This document shows positions 15,017 through 22,355 of a DNA stretch of 23,793 nucleotides, piece after piece (the first letter of the stretch is position 1; each line of letters starts with the position of its first letter). The notes beneath the pieces are model-generated. The model made no database searches, was not told the DNA's origin, and saw nothing but the letters and a program-made list of their open reading frames with translations. Origin of the DNA: CAZIRF01 sp964541755 (lineage in GTDB: Bacteria > Spirochaetota > Spirochaetia > Treponematales > Breznakiellaceae); the NCBI GenBank assembly GCA_964541755.1, contig CAZIRF010000045.1, positions 1-23,793 of the forward strand, in the 5' to 3' direction. The translations under genes and the position numbers were made by a program.

Positions 15017-15949
15017 ATGTCATATCGTCTTGCCCTGTTGCTTCTAGCCTTCGTTCTGCCTGTAACGGCCCTGTTTGCCGCCGATGAGGCCCCCGCACCG
15101 GCAAAGGAGAGCCCCGTTGTTCATGCCGACTCTTTAAACCTCGTGTTTGCCAGTACCCTTGAGACAAAGCTCACCTGGAACCACACGATTACCCTGCCTG
15201 TTTTGCGCTCTTCCGGCGCCCTCTTTTCGGGTAATAACCTGCGCTTCAAGACCATTGCCGAACTTGCACCGGTGTCGCTCAATGCCAAGCTCAATGTGAG
15301 CTTTACGCCCATTGCCTTTTTGCAGTTCTTCGGCGCGGCGGGTATCGGGTCGGGCTGGAACCTCCCCATCGCGACAGGGCTCGCCCTCAATACCGAGGCG
15401 ACGGCGGGGGACCCCGTGGGAGAACCCTTCGAGGGCATGATTTGGTTTGGTCGGTTTGGCGGGACCTTTCAATTTGATTTGGCCGCCCTTATGCCCGGCG
15501 ACTGGCACCATGTCGTCATGCAGGTGACCCAGGGGCTGCGCTATCGTGCCAATACGGCGGCGGCTCCCGGCGAGGCCTGGTATTGGGAGAATAACGCCGG
15601 CGAGAGCATCAATGGCTGGACGTATCAGGCGACCTACGTCCTGGGCTATCAGATGCCAATTATGATAAACATGATCGCCGTTATGGCCGAGTGCGATATC
15701 AATCTCTATAATACGCCTGGTGGTGAATTCTGGGGGGAGCGTGAGGCGAATTGGGTGTTTGGGCCGATTGTAAACGCACAGTTGCACAAGCGCTTTTCGC
15801 TGGCCCTTGTTGCCCAGGCCCGTACGCGCCGAAATTTTACCGCGGACACTGCAGACGAGCCCTGGTATCGCAACAGGGCGCTGGATACGGCCAATCCCTG
15901 GCGAATCGAGTTTTACCGGGTAGCGCTTAACGCGACCTTGAGTCTGTAA
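15017..15949 (+). CDS. Secreted protein, probable outer-membrane beta-barrel
   Basis: The ATG at 15017 is chosen because GGAGG ends 5 nt before it (15007-15011) and a Sec signal follows at once (LALLLLAFVLPVTALFAAD, cleavage near AxA). The mature part of about 290 residues alternates polar and aromatic/hydrophobic residues in many strands, for example NLRFKTIAELAPVSLNAKLN, GRFGGTFQFDLAAL and HKRFSLALVAQARTRRN, and ends in FYRVALNATLSL. Such patterns are typical of barrel proteins of the outer membrane. The final residue is Leu rather than the common Phe. No family is recognised. The frame is open for about 1.4 kb further upstream, but only as antisense to the esterase gene. Confidence 0.82.
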   Translation: MSYRLALLLLAFVLPVTALFAADEAPAPAKESPVVHADSLNLVFASTLETKLTWNHTITLPVLRSSGALFSGNNLRFKTIAELAPVSLNAKLNVSFTPIAFLQFFGAAGIGSGWNLPIATGLALNTEATAGDPVGEPFEGMIWFGRFGGTFQFDLAALMPGDWHHVVMQVTQGLRYRANTAAAPGEAWYWENNAGESINGWTYQATYVLGYQMPIMINMIAVMAECDINLYNTPGGEFWGEREANWVFGPIVNAQLHKRFSLALVAQARTRRNFTADTADEPWYRNRALDTANPWRIEFYRVALNATLSL

Positions 15950-16185
15950 TTGATTGTGTTTTGTGGCACTGCCCACAAGGCCCCGGCCTGGTATCGCTTC
16001 GCCAGGAAAAGAGGCGGGGCGCCCCTTTACAGAGTCGGGCGTTTTTGGTAGAGTTTCGCCACTGTAGCGCTCGACGGGGCGATTGTGCCCGGGAATTGTG
16101 CTGGTTCCGCGTCTACGCTCTCGAAAAACAACCCGGTAATCGTAGGGCCCGCTCGTGTCCTTGCGCCCGATAAGGAAGGTTCAGT

Positions 16186-16377
16186 ATGTCCCGTGTTTGT
16201 GAAATTTGTGGAAAAGGCACCATCACCGGCAACAAGGTGAGCCATGCGAAGAATCGCTCTCGTCGCACCTGGAAGCCCAATCTTGTAAAGGTAAAGACCG
16301 AAGTCGAGGGCAGCACGTTTACCGTGAAGCTCTGTGCACGTTGTCTGCGCAGCGATTTCATCACCCGCAAGGTCTGA
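16186..16377 (+). CDS. rpmB: 50S ribosomal protein L28
   Basis: The 63-residue basic protein MSRVCEICGKGTITGNKVSH... has the L28 signature GNKVSHAKNRSRRTWKPNL. Two Cys pairs (CEIC near the N-terminus, CARC near residue 50) make it the zinc-ribbon (C+) form. AAGGAAGG lies just upstream of the ATG. It stands alone, not next to rpmG, with its own terminator. The 236-bp gap before it (15950-16185) holds short hairpins such as CCTGG...CCAGG at about 15989-16008 and the palindrome GGGGCGCCCC at about 16016-16025, but no gene that I can support. Confidence 0.97.
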   Translation: MSRVCEICGKGTITGNKVSHAKNRSRRTWKPNLVKVKTEVEGSTFTVKLCARCLRSDFITRKV

Positions 16378-16424
16378 TGTCCCTTGGCGCGCAGCTTTTG
16401 CGTGCCCTGTTTTCTTCTCGCATG

Positions 16425-16452
16425 ACCACCTGGCAATCTGTCAGGTGGTTTT
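16425..16452 (+). terminator. Intrinsic terminator of rpmB
   Basis: ACCACCTG (16425-16432) pairs with CAGGTGGT (16442-16449) around a 9-nt loop, followed by a T-rich tail (TTTTGTTGT), about 48 nt past the rpmB stop. Confidence 0.85.
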
Positions 16453-16514
16453 GTTGTGTCCGGTGTCGTAGTGTGTGAGGGGATTGTCGTGTTCTGTGCC
16501 TGTTAAACGATGGT

Positions 16515-16553
16515 ATATGCAATAAATATGCAACTATTCCCGGTTAATATGCA
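16515..16553. promoter_or_regulatory. Three ATATGCA direct repeats in helical phase upstream of lysC
   Basis: ATATGCA occurs at 16515, 16526 and 16547. The spacings of 11 and 21 bp are close to one and two DNA turns, so all copies face the same side. They lie about 20-60 bp upstream of the predicted -35 of lysC. This is the kind of layout bound by a cooperative regulator. Confidence 0.45.
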
Positions 16554-16572
16554 TAAAAATACAGAAATGACC

Positions 16573-16602
16573 TTGTCATGGCGCTGTGGAATCTGCTAGA
16601 AT
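16573..16602 (+). promoter_or_regulatory. Candidate sigma-70 promoter of the lysine cluster
   Basis: TTGTCA (16573-16578) and TAGAAT (16597-16602) are 18 nt apart. The predicted start near 16609 gives a leader of about 39 nt, too short for a lysine riboswitch. Confidence 0.65.
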
Positions 16603-16608
16603 TATTGT

Positions 16609-16633
16609 GAGCCCACTACCCGAAACCGGGCTC
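16609..16633 (+). promoter_or_regulatory. Short leader hairpin before lysC
   Basis: GAGCCC (16609-16614) pairs with GGGCTC (16628-16633). The downstream arm touches the GGGAG ribosome site (16634-16638), so folding could change access to it. Confidence 0.45.
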
Positions 16634-16647
16634 GGGAGTTTTATTCC

Positions 16648-17988
16648 ATGATAGTAATGAAGTTCGGCGGAAGTTCCGTCGCGAACGCAGATCGTATCCG
16701 CCATGTATCCGGGATCGTCCGCTCTGCGATGGACCGGCAGCCGGTACTCGTCCTCTCTGCCATGGGCGACACCACCGACCTCCTTGTCGAAGCGGCCGAT
16801 GCGGCCCTCGCCGGATCGGTGTCTGTCGAGGCCATTACCCGTCTCCATCGCGAAACCGTCGAAGCCCTGGGCTTGGGCGAAGAGCTCTGGAAGGACGAGA
16901 TTTCACCCCTGCTCGAAGAACTCGAGAGCCTCTTGAAGGGCATCTCCCTTATAAAGGAACTCACCGGGCGCACCAACGACTACCTCGTCTCCTTTGGGGA
17001 GCGCCTCTCGATACGCATCGCCGCCGCCTGGCTGCGCAAGGAGGGCGTCAAGGCCGAAGCCTTTGACGCTTGGGACGCGGGTTTCACTTCTACCGATACC
17101 TACACCTCTGCCGATGTCCTCGATTCGAGCTACGAACAGATTGCTTCCATAATAGGCGGCAAGGTCAAGGCGGGCATATTGCCGGTCGTGACCGGTTTTA
17201 TCGCCAAGGACGAGAGCGGAGCAATCACGACCTTGGGGCGCGGTGGTTCCGACCTTACTGCAACGATTATCGGGGCGGCCTGCGGGGCAGATGAGGTGCA
17301 GGTCTGGAAGGATGTCGACGGCATCCTCACCGCAGACCCGCGCGTGGTAAAGAACGCCACGCCGGTGAGCACGGTTACCTACGAGGAAGCCAGTGAGCTC
17401 GCCTACTTCGGGGCTCAAGTCCTCCACCCGCGTTCCATGCAGCCCTGTATCAAGTACGGGACCCCGGTTCGCGTCAAGAACTCCTACAATCCGCCGGCGC
17501 CGGGGACGCGCATTGTCGCCCGCCACGAGGGCGACGCCGGGCCGGTGCGGGCCATCACGACAAAGAAGAAGGTGACCCTCGTCGATATCGTATCCTCACG
17601 CATGCTGGGCCAATACGGCTTCCTCGCCCGGGTCTTCGCCGCCTTTGAGGCCCACCGGATTTCCGTGGATATGGTGGCCACGAGCGAAGTATCAGTTTCC
17701 CTTACTCTTGACGAAGCGCACGACCTTGCGGCCCTCAAGAAGGACCTCGAGAAGATCGCCTCGGTCGATATCCGCACCGGCAAGGCCATTGTCACCTTGA
17801 TCGGGGATGTCGAGCGCAGTGCGGAGATCCTTGCGAAGTCCTTTACGGTGTGCGCGGCGCAGGGTATCAAGGTCCAGATGGTCTCCCAGGGGGCCAGCAA
17901 GGTGAATATCAGCTTTATCGTCAATGATGCGCAGGCCAACAAGGCCGTTTTGGCCCTCCACGACGCTTTTTTTGACGGGAGGTCCTGA
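16648..17988 (+). CDS. lysC: Aspartate kinase (monofunctional, LysC type)
   Basis: This enzyme phosphorylates L-aspartate, the first step of the aspartate-family pathway, in the cytoplasm. The 446 residues begin with the nucleotide-binding MKFGGSSVAN. They continue with VLSAMGDTTDLL, the substrate segment GRTNDYLVSFGERLS, and TTLGRGGSDLTATIIG with WKDVDGILTADPRVV, all typical of the kinase. Residues about 307-446 form two ACT domains (LVDIVSSRMLGQYGFLARVF and ILAKSFTVCAAQGIKVQMVS), the usual site of feedback control by lysine or threonine. The start at 16648 has GGGAG 9 nt upstream; the ATG at 16657 is an alternative. It is the first gene of the cluster and overlaps dapB by one base. No homoserine dehydrogenase fusion is present. 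Confidence 0.96.
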   Translation: MIVMKFGGSSVANADRIRHVSGIVRSAMDRQPVLVLSAMGDTTDLLVEAADAALAGSVSVEAITRLHRETVEALGLGEELWKDEISPLLEELESLLKGISLIKELTGRTNDYLVSFGERLSIRIAAAWLRKEGVKAEAFDAWDAGFTSTDTYTSADVLDSSYEQIASIIGGKVKAGILPVVTGFIAKDESGAITTLGRGGSDLTATIIGAACGADEVQVWKDVDGILTADPRVVKNATPVSTVTYEEASELAYFGAQVLHPRSMQPCIKYGTPVRVKNSYNPPAPGTRIVARHEGDAGPVRAITTKKKVTLVDIVSSRMLGQYGFLARVFAAFEAHRISVDMVATSEVSVSLTLDEAHDLAALKKDLEKIASVDIRTGKAIVTLIGDVERSAEILAKSFTVCAAQGIKVQMVSQGASKVNISFIVNDAQANKAVLALHDAFFDGRS

Positions 17989-18731
17989 TGAATATCGCAC
18001 TCGTCGGATACGGCAAGATGGGTCGCATGATAGAGGCCGCCGCCATTGCCCGCGGCCACACGATTACCTGCCGCATTGATCCCAATGCCCCCCAGGCCGA
18101 TGCCCCCGGCATCGAAGAAGCCGGCGCGGGTTTGGACAGGGCCGATGTCGTCATAGAGTTTTCCCACCCCACGGTGGTTTTGGCCAATATTCGCGCCCTT
18201 ATCGCGCGCGGAAAGACTGTGGTGGTTGGCACGACCGGCTGGCACGATCACCTTGGCGAGCTTGCACCCCTTGTCGAAGAGGCGGGTATCGGTTTTCTGT
18301 GGTCGTCGAACTTTTCCCTGGGGGTCAACCTCTTTTACAAGATTGCCCAGGAGGCGGCGCGCCTCTTCGATCCCCACCCCGAATACGATGTGGGGGGCTG
18401 GGAGGCCCACCACAACCGCAAGGCGGACAGTCCCTCGGGGACGGCGAAGACCCTCGTCGAGCGGGTCCTCGCCTCGATGACGAGAAAGACCACCGCCGTC
18501 TACGAGACCTTGACAGACCGGCCGCCGGAGGCCCACGAGCTTCACTTTCCCAGCCTTCGCCTGGGCTCGGTACCCGGGACCCACAGCATATTTTTGGATT
18601 CCGGGGCCGATACCATAGAATTGACCCACACTGCACGTTCGAGGGAGGGCTTTGCCAGTGGTGCCGTTGTGGCTGCCGAATGGCTCTCCACAAAACGGGG
18701 CGTCTTCACCATGGATGATGTCTTGGCCTGA
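17988..18731 (+). CDS. dapB: 4-hydroxy-tetrahydrodipicolinate reductase DapB
   Basis: DapB reduces the product of DapA with NAD(P)H to tetrahydrodipicolinate. The 247-residue protein has the dinucleotide-binding VGYGKMGR, VVVGTTGW and the family signature EAHHNRKADSPSGTA, with catalytic H141 and K145. It is slightly shorter than the E. coli enzyme (273). Its ATG overlaps the lysC stop as TGATG, and GGGAGG lies inside the end of lysC, so the two are translationally coupled. Confidence 0.97.
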   Translation: MNIALVGYGKMGRMIEAAAIARGHTITCRIDPNAPQADAPGIEEAGAGLDRADVVIEFSHPTVVLANIRALIARGKTVVVGTTGWHDHLGELAPLVEEAGIGFLWSSNFSLGVNLFYKIAQEAARLFDPHPEYDVGGWEAHHNRKADSPSGTAKTLVERVLASMTRKTTAVYETLTDRPPEAHELHFPSLRLGSVPGTHSIFLDSGADTIELTHTARSREGFASGAVVAAEWLSTKRGVFTMDDVLA

Positions 18732-18756
18732 TCCCGCTGCGACACAGTATCGGGCT

Positions 18757-18832
18757 GCCCGGTAAAGGGCCGCCCGGTAAAGGGTCGCCCGCAAACGGGC
18801 CGCCCGCTTGCGGGCGCCGCCTGCTTGCAGGC
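18757..18832 (+). repeat. Tandem array of five short hairpins between dapB and dapA
   Basis: Five 14-nt units begin at 18757, 18772, 18787, 18802 and 18819: GCCCGGTAAAGGGC, GCCCGGTAAAGGGT, GCCCGCAAACGGGC, GCCCGCTTGCGGGC and GCCTGCTTGCAGGC. The first four recur every 15 bp. All but the second are perfect inverted repeats at their ends, and changes in one arm are mirrored in the other, most clearly in the fifth copy. There is no T-tract. The array could slow or trim transcripts between dapB and dapA. Confidence 0.9.
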
Positions 18833-18843
18833 GCCACCTCTTG

Positions 18844-18873
18844 TTGAAAGAGAGGCCCCCTCTGTGTCATAGT
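18844..18873 (+). promoter_or_regulatory. Possible internal promoter of dapA
   Basis: TTGAAA (18844-18849) and CATAGT (18868-18873) are 18 nt apart, directly after the hairpin array and 75 bp before the dapA start. Confidence 0.4.
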
Positions 18874-18947
18874 AGGGAAGGCCCCGCAGTGCGCCCCTTG
18901 GCGGGCTGCGGGAATCGCTCTCGAAATCGCCAGAAATGGAGAACGCC

Positions 18948-19853
18948 ATGATGAATCTGCGGGGCGCCATCACGGCCCTTGTAACCCCCATGAACGGGGA
19001 CGGAACCGTCAATTATGAAGGCTATCGCAGCCTCATCCGCTTTCAACTTGAAAAGGGTATAGACGGCCTGGTCCCGCTGGGGACTACCGGCGAGACCCCG
19101 ACGCTCACCCGCGAAGAGCAGGATGAGCTGATTCGCATTGCGGTTGAAGAGGCCGGCGGCAAGGTGCCGCTCATTGTCGGGGTCGGTACGAATGCAACGG
19201 CCACCACCATTGCAAACGCCCGCCGTGCGACCGAACTGGGGGCCGATGGCCTTCTGGTCGTTACCCCCTACTACAACAAGCCCACCAACGAGGGCATCGT
19301 CCGCCACTTCGAGGCGGTGGCCGCTTCGGTGGATACCCCCATCCTAGTCTACAACATTGTCGGGAGGACCGGCAAGAATATCGACCTTGCGACCATGCAG
19401 CGCCTTGCGGCCATCAAGACCGTTATCGGCGTCAAGGAGGCATCGGGGGATATGGCCCAGATAGCCGACATCATCCAGACCATCGCCCGCCCCCGCCGCG
19501 GGAGCGATCGCCCCTTTGCCGTTCTTTCCGGCGACGATGCCTGGACCCTCCCGCTGTGCGCCATGGGCGGCGACGGGGTGGTGAGTGTCGTGTCAAACCT
19601 CGTGCCGGACCGCATGGTAGCCCTTGCGAAGGCCGCCCTCGAAGGGGATATGGACCGGGCCCGGGACATCCACTATGGCCTCTTGCCCCTCTTCAAGGGG
19701 GCATTCATCGAGACAAACCCCGTTCCCATAAAGCAGGCAATGGCCTGGGCGGGGCTCCCCGCAGGGCCCTGCCGCCTCCCGCTCTGCGAGCTCGAGGAAG
19801 CCAGCGGGCCTAAACTGAGGGCCGCCCTCGCGGCCGCAGGTATCAGCCTCTAA
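18948..19853 (+). CDS. dapA: 4-hydroxy-tetrahydrodipicolinate synthase DapA
   Basis: DapA condenses pyruvate with aspartate semialdehyde. ATGs at 18936, 18948 and 18951 compete. The first has no ribosome site, while its own ATGGAG supplies a GGAG 6 nt before 18948, so 18948 is preferred. The product then has 301 residues. The TIM-barrel markers are T46-T47 in PLGTTGETPTL, Y109 in VTPYYNKP, Y135 in LVYNIVGRTG and the Schiff-base K163 in IGVKEASGD, close to the E. coli numbering. A 216-bp gap with the hairpin array separates it from dapB, so it may have its own promoter. Confidence 0.97.
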   Translation: MMNLRGAITALVTPMNGDGTVNYEGYRSLIRFQLEKGIDGLVPLGTTGETPTLTREEQDELIRIAVEEAGGKVPLIVGVGTNATATTIANARRATELGADGLLVVTPYYNKPTNEGIVRHFEAVAASVDTPILVYNIVGRTGKNIDLATMQRLAAIKTVIGVKEASGDMAQIADIIQTIARPRRGSDRPFAVLSGDDAWTLPLCAMGGDGVVSVVSNLVPDRMVALAKAALEGDMDRARDIHYGLLPLFKGAFIETNPVPIKQAMAWAGLPAGPCRLPLCELEEASGPKLRAALAAAGISL

Positions 19854-19886
19854 TTTCCCCGCTCCTTTGAATTGCCCGATTAGAAA

Positions 19887-19925
19887 GCCCGGTCCCAAAG
19901 GCCGGGCACCCGGCCCCAAAGGGGG
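19887..19925 (+). repeat. GC-rich hairpins between dapA and asd
   Basis: GCCCGG (19887-19892) pairs with CCGGGC (19902-19907), and just after it GCCCC pairs with GGGGC around an AAA-containing loop (about 19913-19925). They resemble the units of the dapB-dapA array and have no T-tract. Confidence 0.7.
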
Positions 19926-19956
19926 CGGATCACCCGAAACGACACGGAGAAGCATC

Positions 19957-21057
19957 ATGCAGAAGATACCCGTAGGAATCCTTGGCGCCACCGGCATGGT
20001 TGGCCAGCAGTACATCGCCCTCCTCAACAACCACCCCTGGTTCGAGGTTTCGTTTGTCGCCGCCTCGCCCCGCAGCGCCGGCGTCCCCTACCGTCAGGCC
20101 GTTTCCGGCCGCTGGCAGCTCGCCCGCAGCTATGACCCCGTCGTGGGCGAGCTCGTCGTGGCCGATGCCAACGATGTCCAGGCCGCCATAGCCGCCCATG
20201 CCGCCGGGAAGTGCTCCTTCGTCTTCAGCGCCCTTGAGATGGGCAAGGACGAGATCAAGGCCCTCGAAGCCGCCTATGCCGCCGCCGGTATCCCCGTCGT
20301 CTCGAACGCCTCTGCCAACCGCTGGACCGAAGACGTCCCCATGCTCATCCCCGAAGTCAACGCCCACCACGTCGACATCATCCCCGCCCAGCGCAAGAGC
20401 CGTGGCTGGGACAAGGGCTTTATCGCCGTCAAGCCGAACTGCTCGGTGCAGAGCTACATGACCCCCATGCACGCCCTTATACAGGCCGGCTACGAAGTCA
20501 AGAAGATGTTCGTCTCGACCATGCAGGCGGTATCCGGGGCCGGCTACCCCGGCGTGCCCAGCCTCGACATGGTGGACAATATTGTCCCCTACATCGGCGG
20601 CGAGGAAGAGAAGAGCGAGATGGAGCCCCTCAAGATCTTTGGCCGGGTGGATGGCGCGAAGATAATCAATGCCGATGGCCCCCTCGTAACGGCTCACTGC
20701 AACCGTGTCGCCGTCATCGACGGACACACCGCCTGTGTAAGCGTCGAGTTTGGCGCGAAGAAGCCCTCTGTTGACGAGGTCAAGGAGATATGGCGGGCCT
20801 TCCGCTCGGTGCCCCAGGAGCTCGAGCTCCCCTTCGCACCGGTACAGCCCATCATCGTGCGCGAAGAGGACAACCGGCCCCAGCCGCGCAAGGACCGCGA
20901 CAGCGACAAGGGCATGGCCGTTACCGTTGGCCGTATTCGCCCCTGCCGTCTCTTCGACCTGCGTTTTGTCGGGCTCTCGCACAACACGGTGCGCGGCGCG
21001 GCCGGCGGCGGCATACTCAACGCGGAGCTCCTCAAGGCCCGCGGTTACCTGGGTTAA
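19957..21057 (+). CDS. asd: Aspartate-semialdehyde dehydrogenase (archaeal/fungal-type)
   Basis: Asd reduces aspartyl phosphate to the semialdehyde with NADPH. The start at 19957 follows GGAG at 19946-19949; the frame is open upstream but through a hairpin. The 366 residues begin with the NADP-binding VGILGATGMVGQQYI. The catalytic Cys is C162 in KPNCSVQ, and H257 in VIDGH is the likely base. The C-terminal HNTVRGAAGGGILNAELL is typical. The compact length and the KPNCS motif point to the archaeal/yeast branch of the family. It lies 11 nt before lysA. Confidence 0.95.
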   Translation: MQKIPVGILGATGMVGQQYIALLNNHPWFEVSFVAASPRSAGVPYRQAVSGRWQLARSYDPVVGELVVADANDVQAAIAAHAAGKCSFVFSALEMGKDEIKALEAAYAAAGIPVVSNASANRWTEDVPMLIPEVNAHHVDIIPAQRKSRGWDKGFIAVKPNCSVQSYMTPMHALIQAGYEVKKMFVSTMQAVSGAGYPGVPSLDMVDNIVPYIGGEEEKSEMEPLKIFGRVDGAKIINADGPLVTAHCNRVAVIDGHTACVSVEFGAKKPSVDEVKEIWRAFRSVPQELELPFAPVQPIIVREEDNRPQPRKDRDSDKGMAVTVGRIRPCRLFDLRFVGLSHNTVRGAAGGGILNAELLKARGYLG

Positions 21058-21068
21058 GGGAGACTGAC

Positions 21069-22352
21069 ATGACCAATCGCCATACGCCCCTGTCCAAGGA
21101 CGCCCTCGAGGCGGCCGCAGCCCGTCATGGAACCCCCTTCTGTCTCTACGACGAGAAGGGCATACGCGACAACGCCCGCCGCCTCAAGAAGGCCTTCTCG
21201 ATATTCCCCGGCTTCCGCGAGCACTTCGCGGTAAAGGCCCTGCCCAACCCCTTCATCCTCAAGATCTTGGCCGACGAAGGCTTCGGGGCCGACTGCTCGA
21301 GCCTGCCCGAGCTCATCCTCGCCCAAAAGGCGGGGATGGCGGGTGAAGAGATCATGCTCACGAGCAACGAGACGCAGGCCTACGAGTACCAGGCGGCCCG
21401 CGACATGGGGGCCGTCATCAATCTCGACGACATCAGCCATATCGAATACCTGGAAAAGCACTGTGGCCTGCCCGAGCTTATCTCCTGCCGCTACAACCCC
21501 GGCCCCTTGAAGGGCGGGAATGCGATTATCGGGACGCCGGAGGAGGCCAAATACGGCTTTACCCGCGCCCAGATACTCGAGGGCATGAAGATCCTCAAGG
21601 ACAAGGGCGTCAAGCGCTTCGGCCTCCACACCATGGTAGTGAGCAACGAGACCTCGAACGAGTACCACATCGAAACCGGCCGCATGCTCTTCGAGCTCGC
21701 CGTCGAGATCAAGGAGAAGCTGGGCATTGCCCTCGAGTTCGTGAATATCGGCGGCGGCGCGGGGATCCCCTACCGCCCGGATCAGACGGCACTGGATTAC
21801 GAGGTCGTTGCGCAGGGCATGCGCAAGGCCTACGACGAGCTCATCGTCCCCGCCGGCCTCGATCCCCTCTCGCTGCGCATGGAGTGGGCCCGCATCATCA
21901 CCGGCCCCTACGGCTGGCTCGTCATGCGCGCCATACACTCCAAGAGCATCTACCGCGAGTACATCGGGGTCGATGCCACCATGGCCGACTTCATGCGCCC
22001 CGGCATGTACGGGGCGTATCACCATCTCTCTGTCGCCGGCAAGGACGATGCCCCCGCGACCGAAGTCTATGACGTGGTTGGCAGCCTCTGCGAGAACAAT
22101 GACAAGTTCGCCGTTCAGCGGAAACTCCCCAAGATAGACATTGGGGATCTCGTTCTCCTGCACGACGCTGGAGCCCATGGCCGCGCGATGGGCTTCAACT
22201 ACAACGGAAAACTGCGCTGCGGCGAAGTACTCCTTCGACCCGACGGCTCGACCGTGGAAATTCGCCGTCGCGAGACCATGGAAGACTACTTTGCCACCCT
22301 CGACTTCGGGGCCCTCGGCGGCTTCGATGCCGCTTCAAACCAAAAGGATTGA
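21069..22352 (+). CDS. lysA: Diaminopimelate decarboxylase LysA
   Basis: LysA is the last step, decarboxylating meso-DAP to L-lysine with PLP. The start at 21069 follows GGGAG (21058-21062). The frame extends upstream but overlaps asd. The 427-residue fold-type III enzyme has PLP-binding K56 in HFAVKALPNP, the glycine loop NIGGGAGIPY and active-site C341 in GSLCENNDK. YIGVDATMADFMRPGMYGAYH matches the conserved segment before that Cys. It lies 3 nt before dapL. LysA requires the meso isomer, whereas DapL yields LL-DAP, so an epimerase must be encoded elsewhere. Confidence 0.96.
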   Translation: MTNRHTPLSKDALEAAAARHGTPFCLYDEKGIRDNARRLKKAFSIFPGFREHFAVKALPNPFILKILADEGFGADCSSLPELILAQKAGMAGEEIMLTSNETQAYEYQAARDMGAVINLDDISHIEYLEKHCGLPELISCRYNPGPLKGGNAIIGTPEEAKYGFTRAQILEGMKILKDKGVKRFGLHTMVVSNETSNEYHIETGRMLFELAVEIKEKLGIALEFVNIGGGAGIPYRPDQTALDYEVVAQGMRKAYDELIVPAGLDPLSLRMEWARIITGPYGWLVMRAIHSKSIYREYIGVDATMADFMRPGMYGAYHHLSVAGKDDAPATEVYDVVGSLCENNDKFAVQRKLPKIDIGDLVLLHDAGAHGRAMGFNYNGKLRCGEVLLRPDGSTVEIRRRETMEDYFATLDFGALGGFDAASNQKD

Positions 22353-22355
22353 ACC

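Noticed and set aside
16603..16647. Lysine riboswitch before lysC
   Set aside because: The predicted leader is only about 39 nt; an L-box needs roughly 170 nt or more. Only a small hairpin is present.
18225..18250. Further TGGCAC-like sigma-54 sites inside dapB
   Set aside because: They lack a TTGCW at the right distance and lie within coding sequence.
18757..18832. Intrinsic terminator of dapB
   Set aside because: There are several stable stems but no T-tract after any of them.
19930..20982. Long minus-strand ORF opposite asd (and a similar one opposite lysA and dapL)
   Set aside because: These are shadow frames of high-GC genes; the plus-strand frames carry all catalytic motifs.
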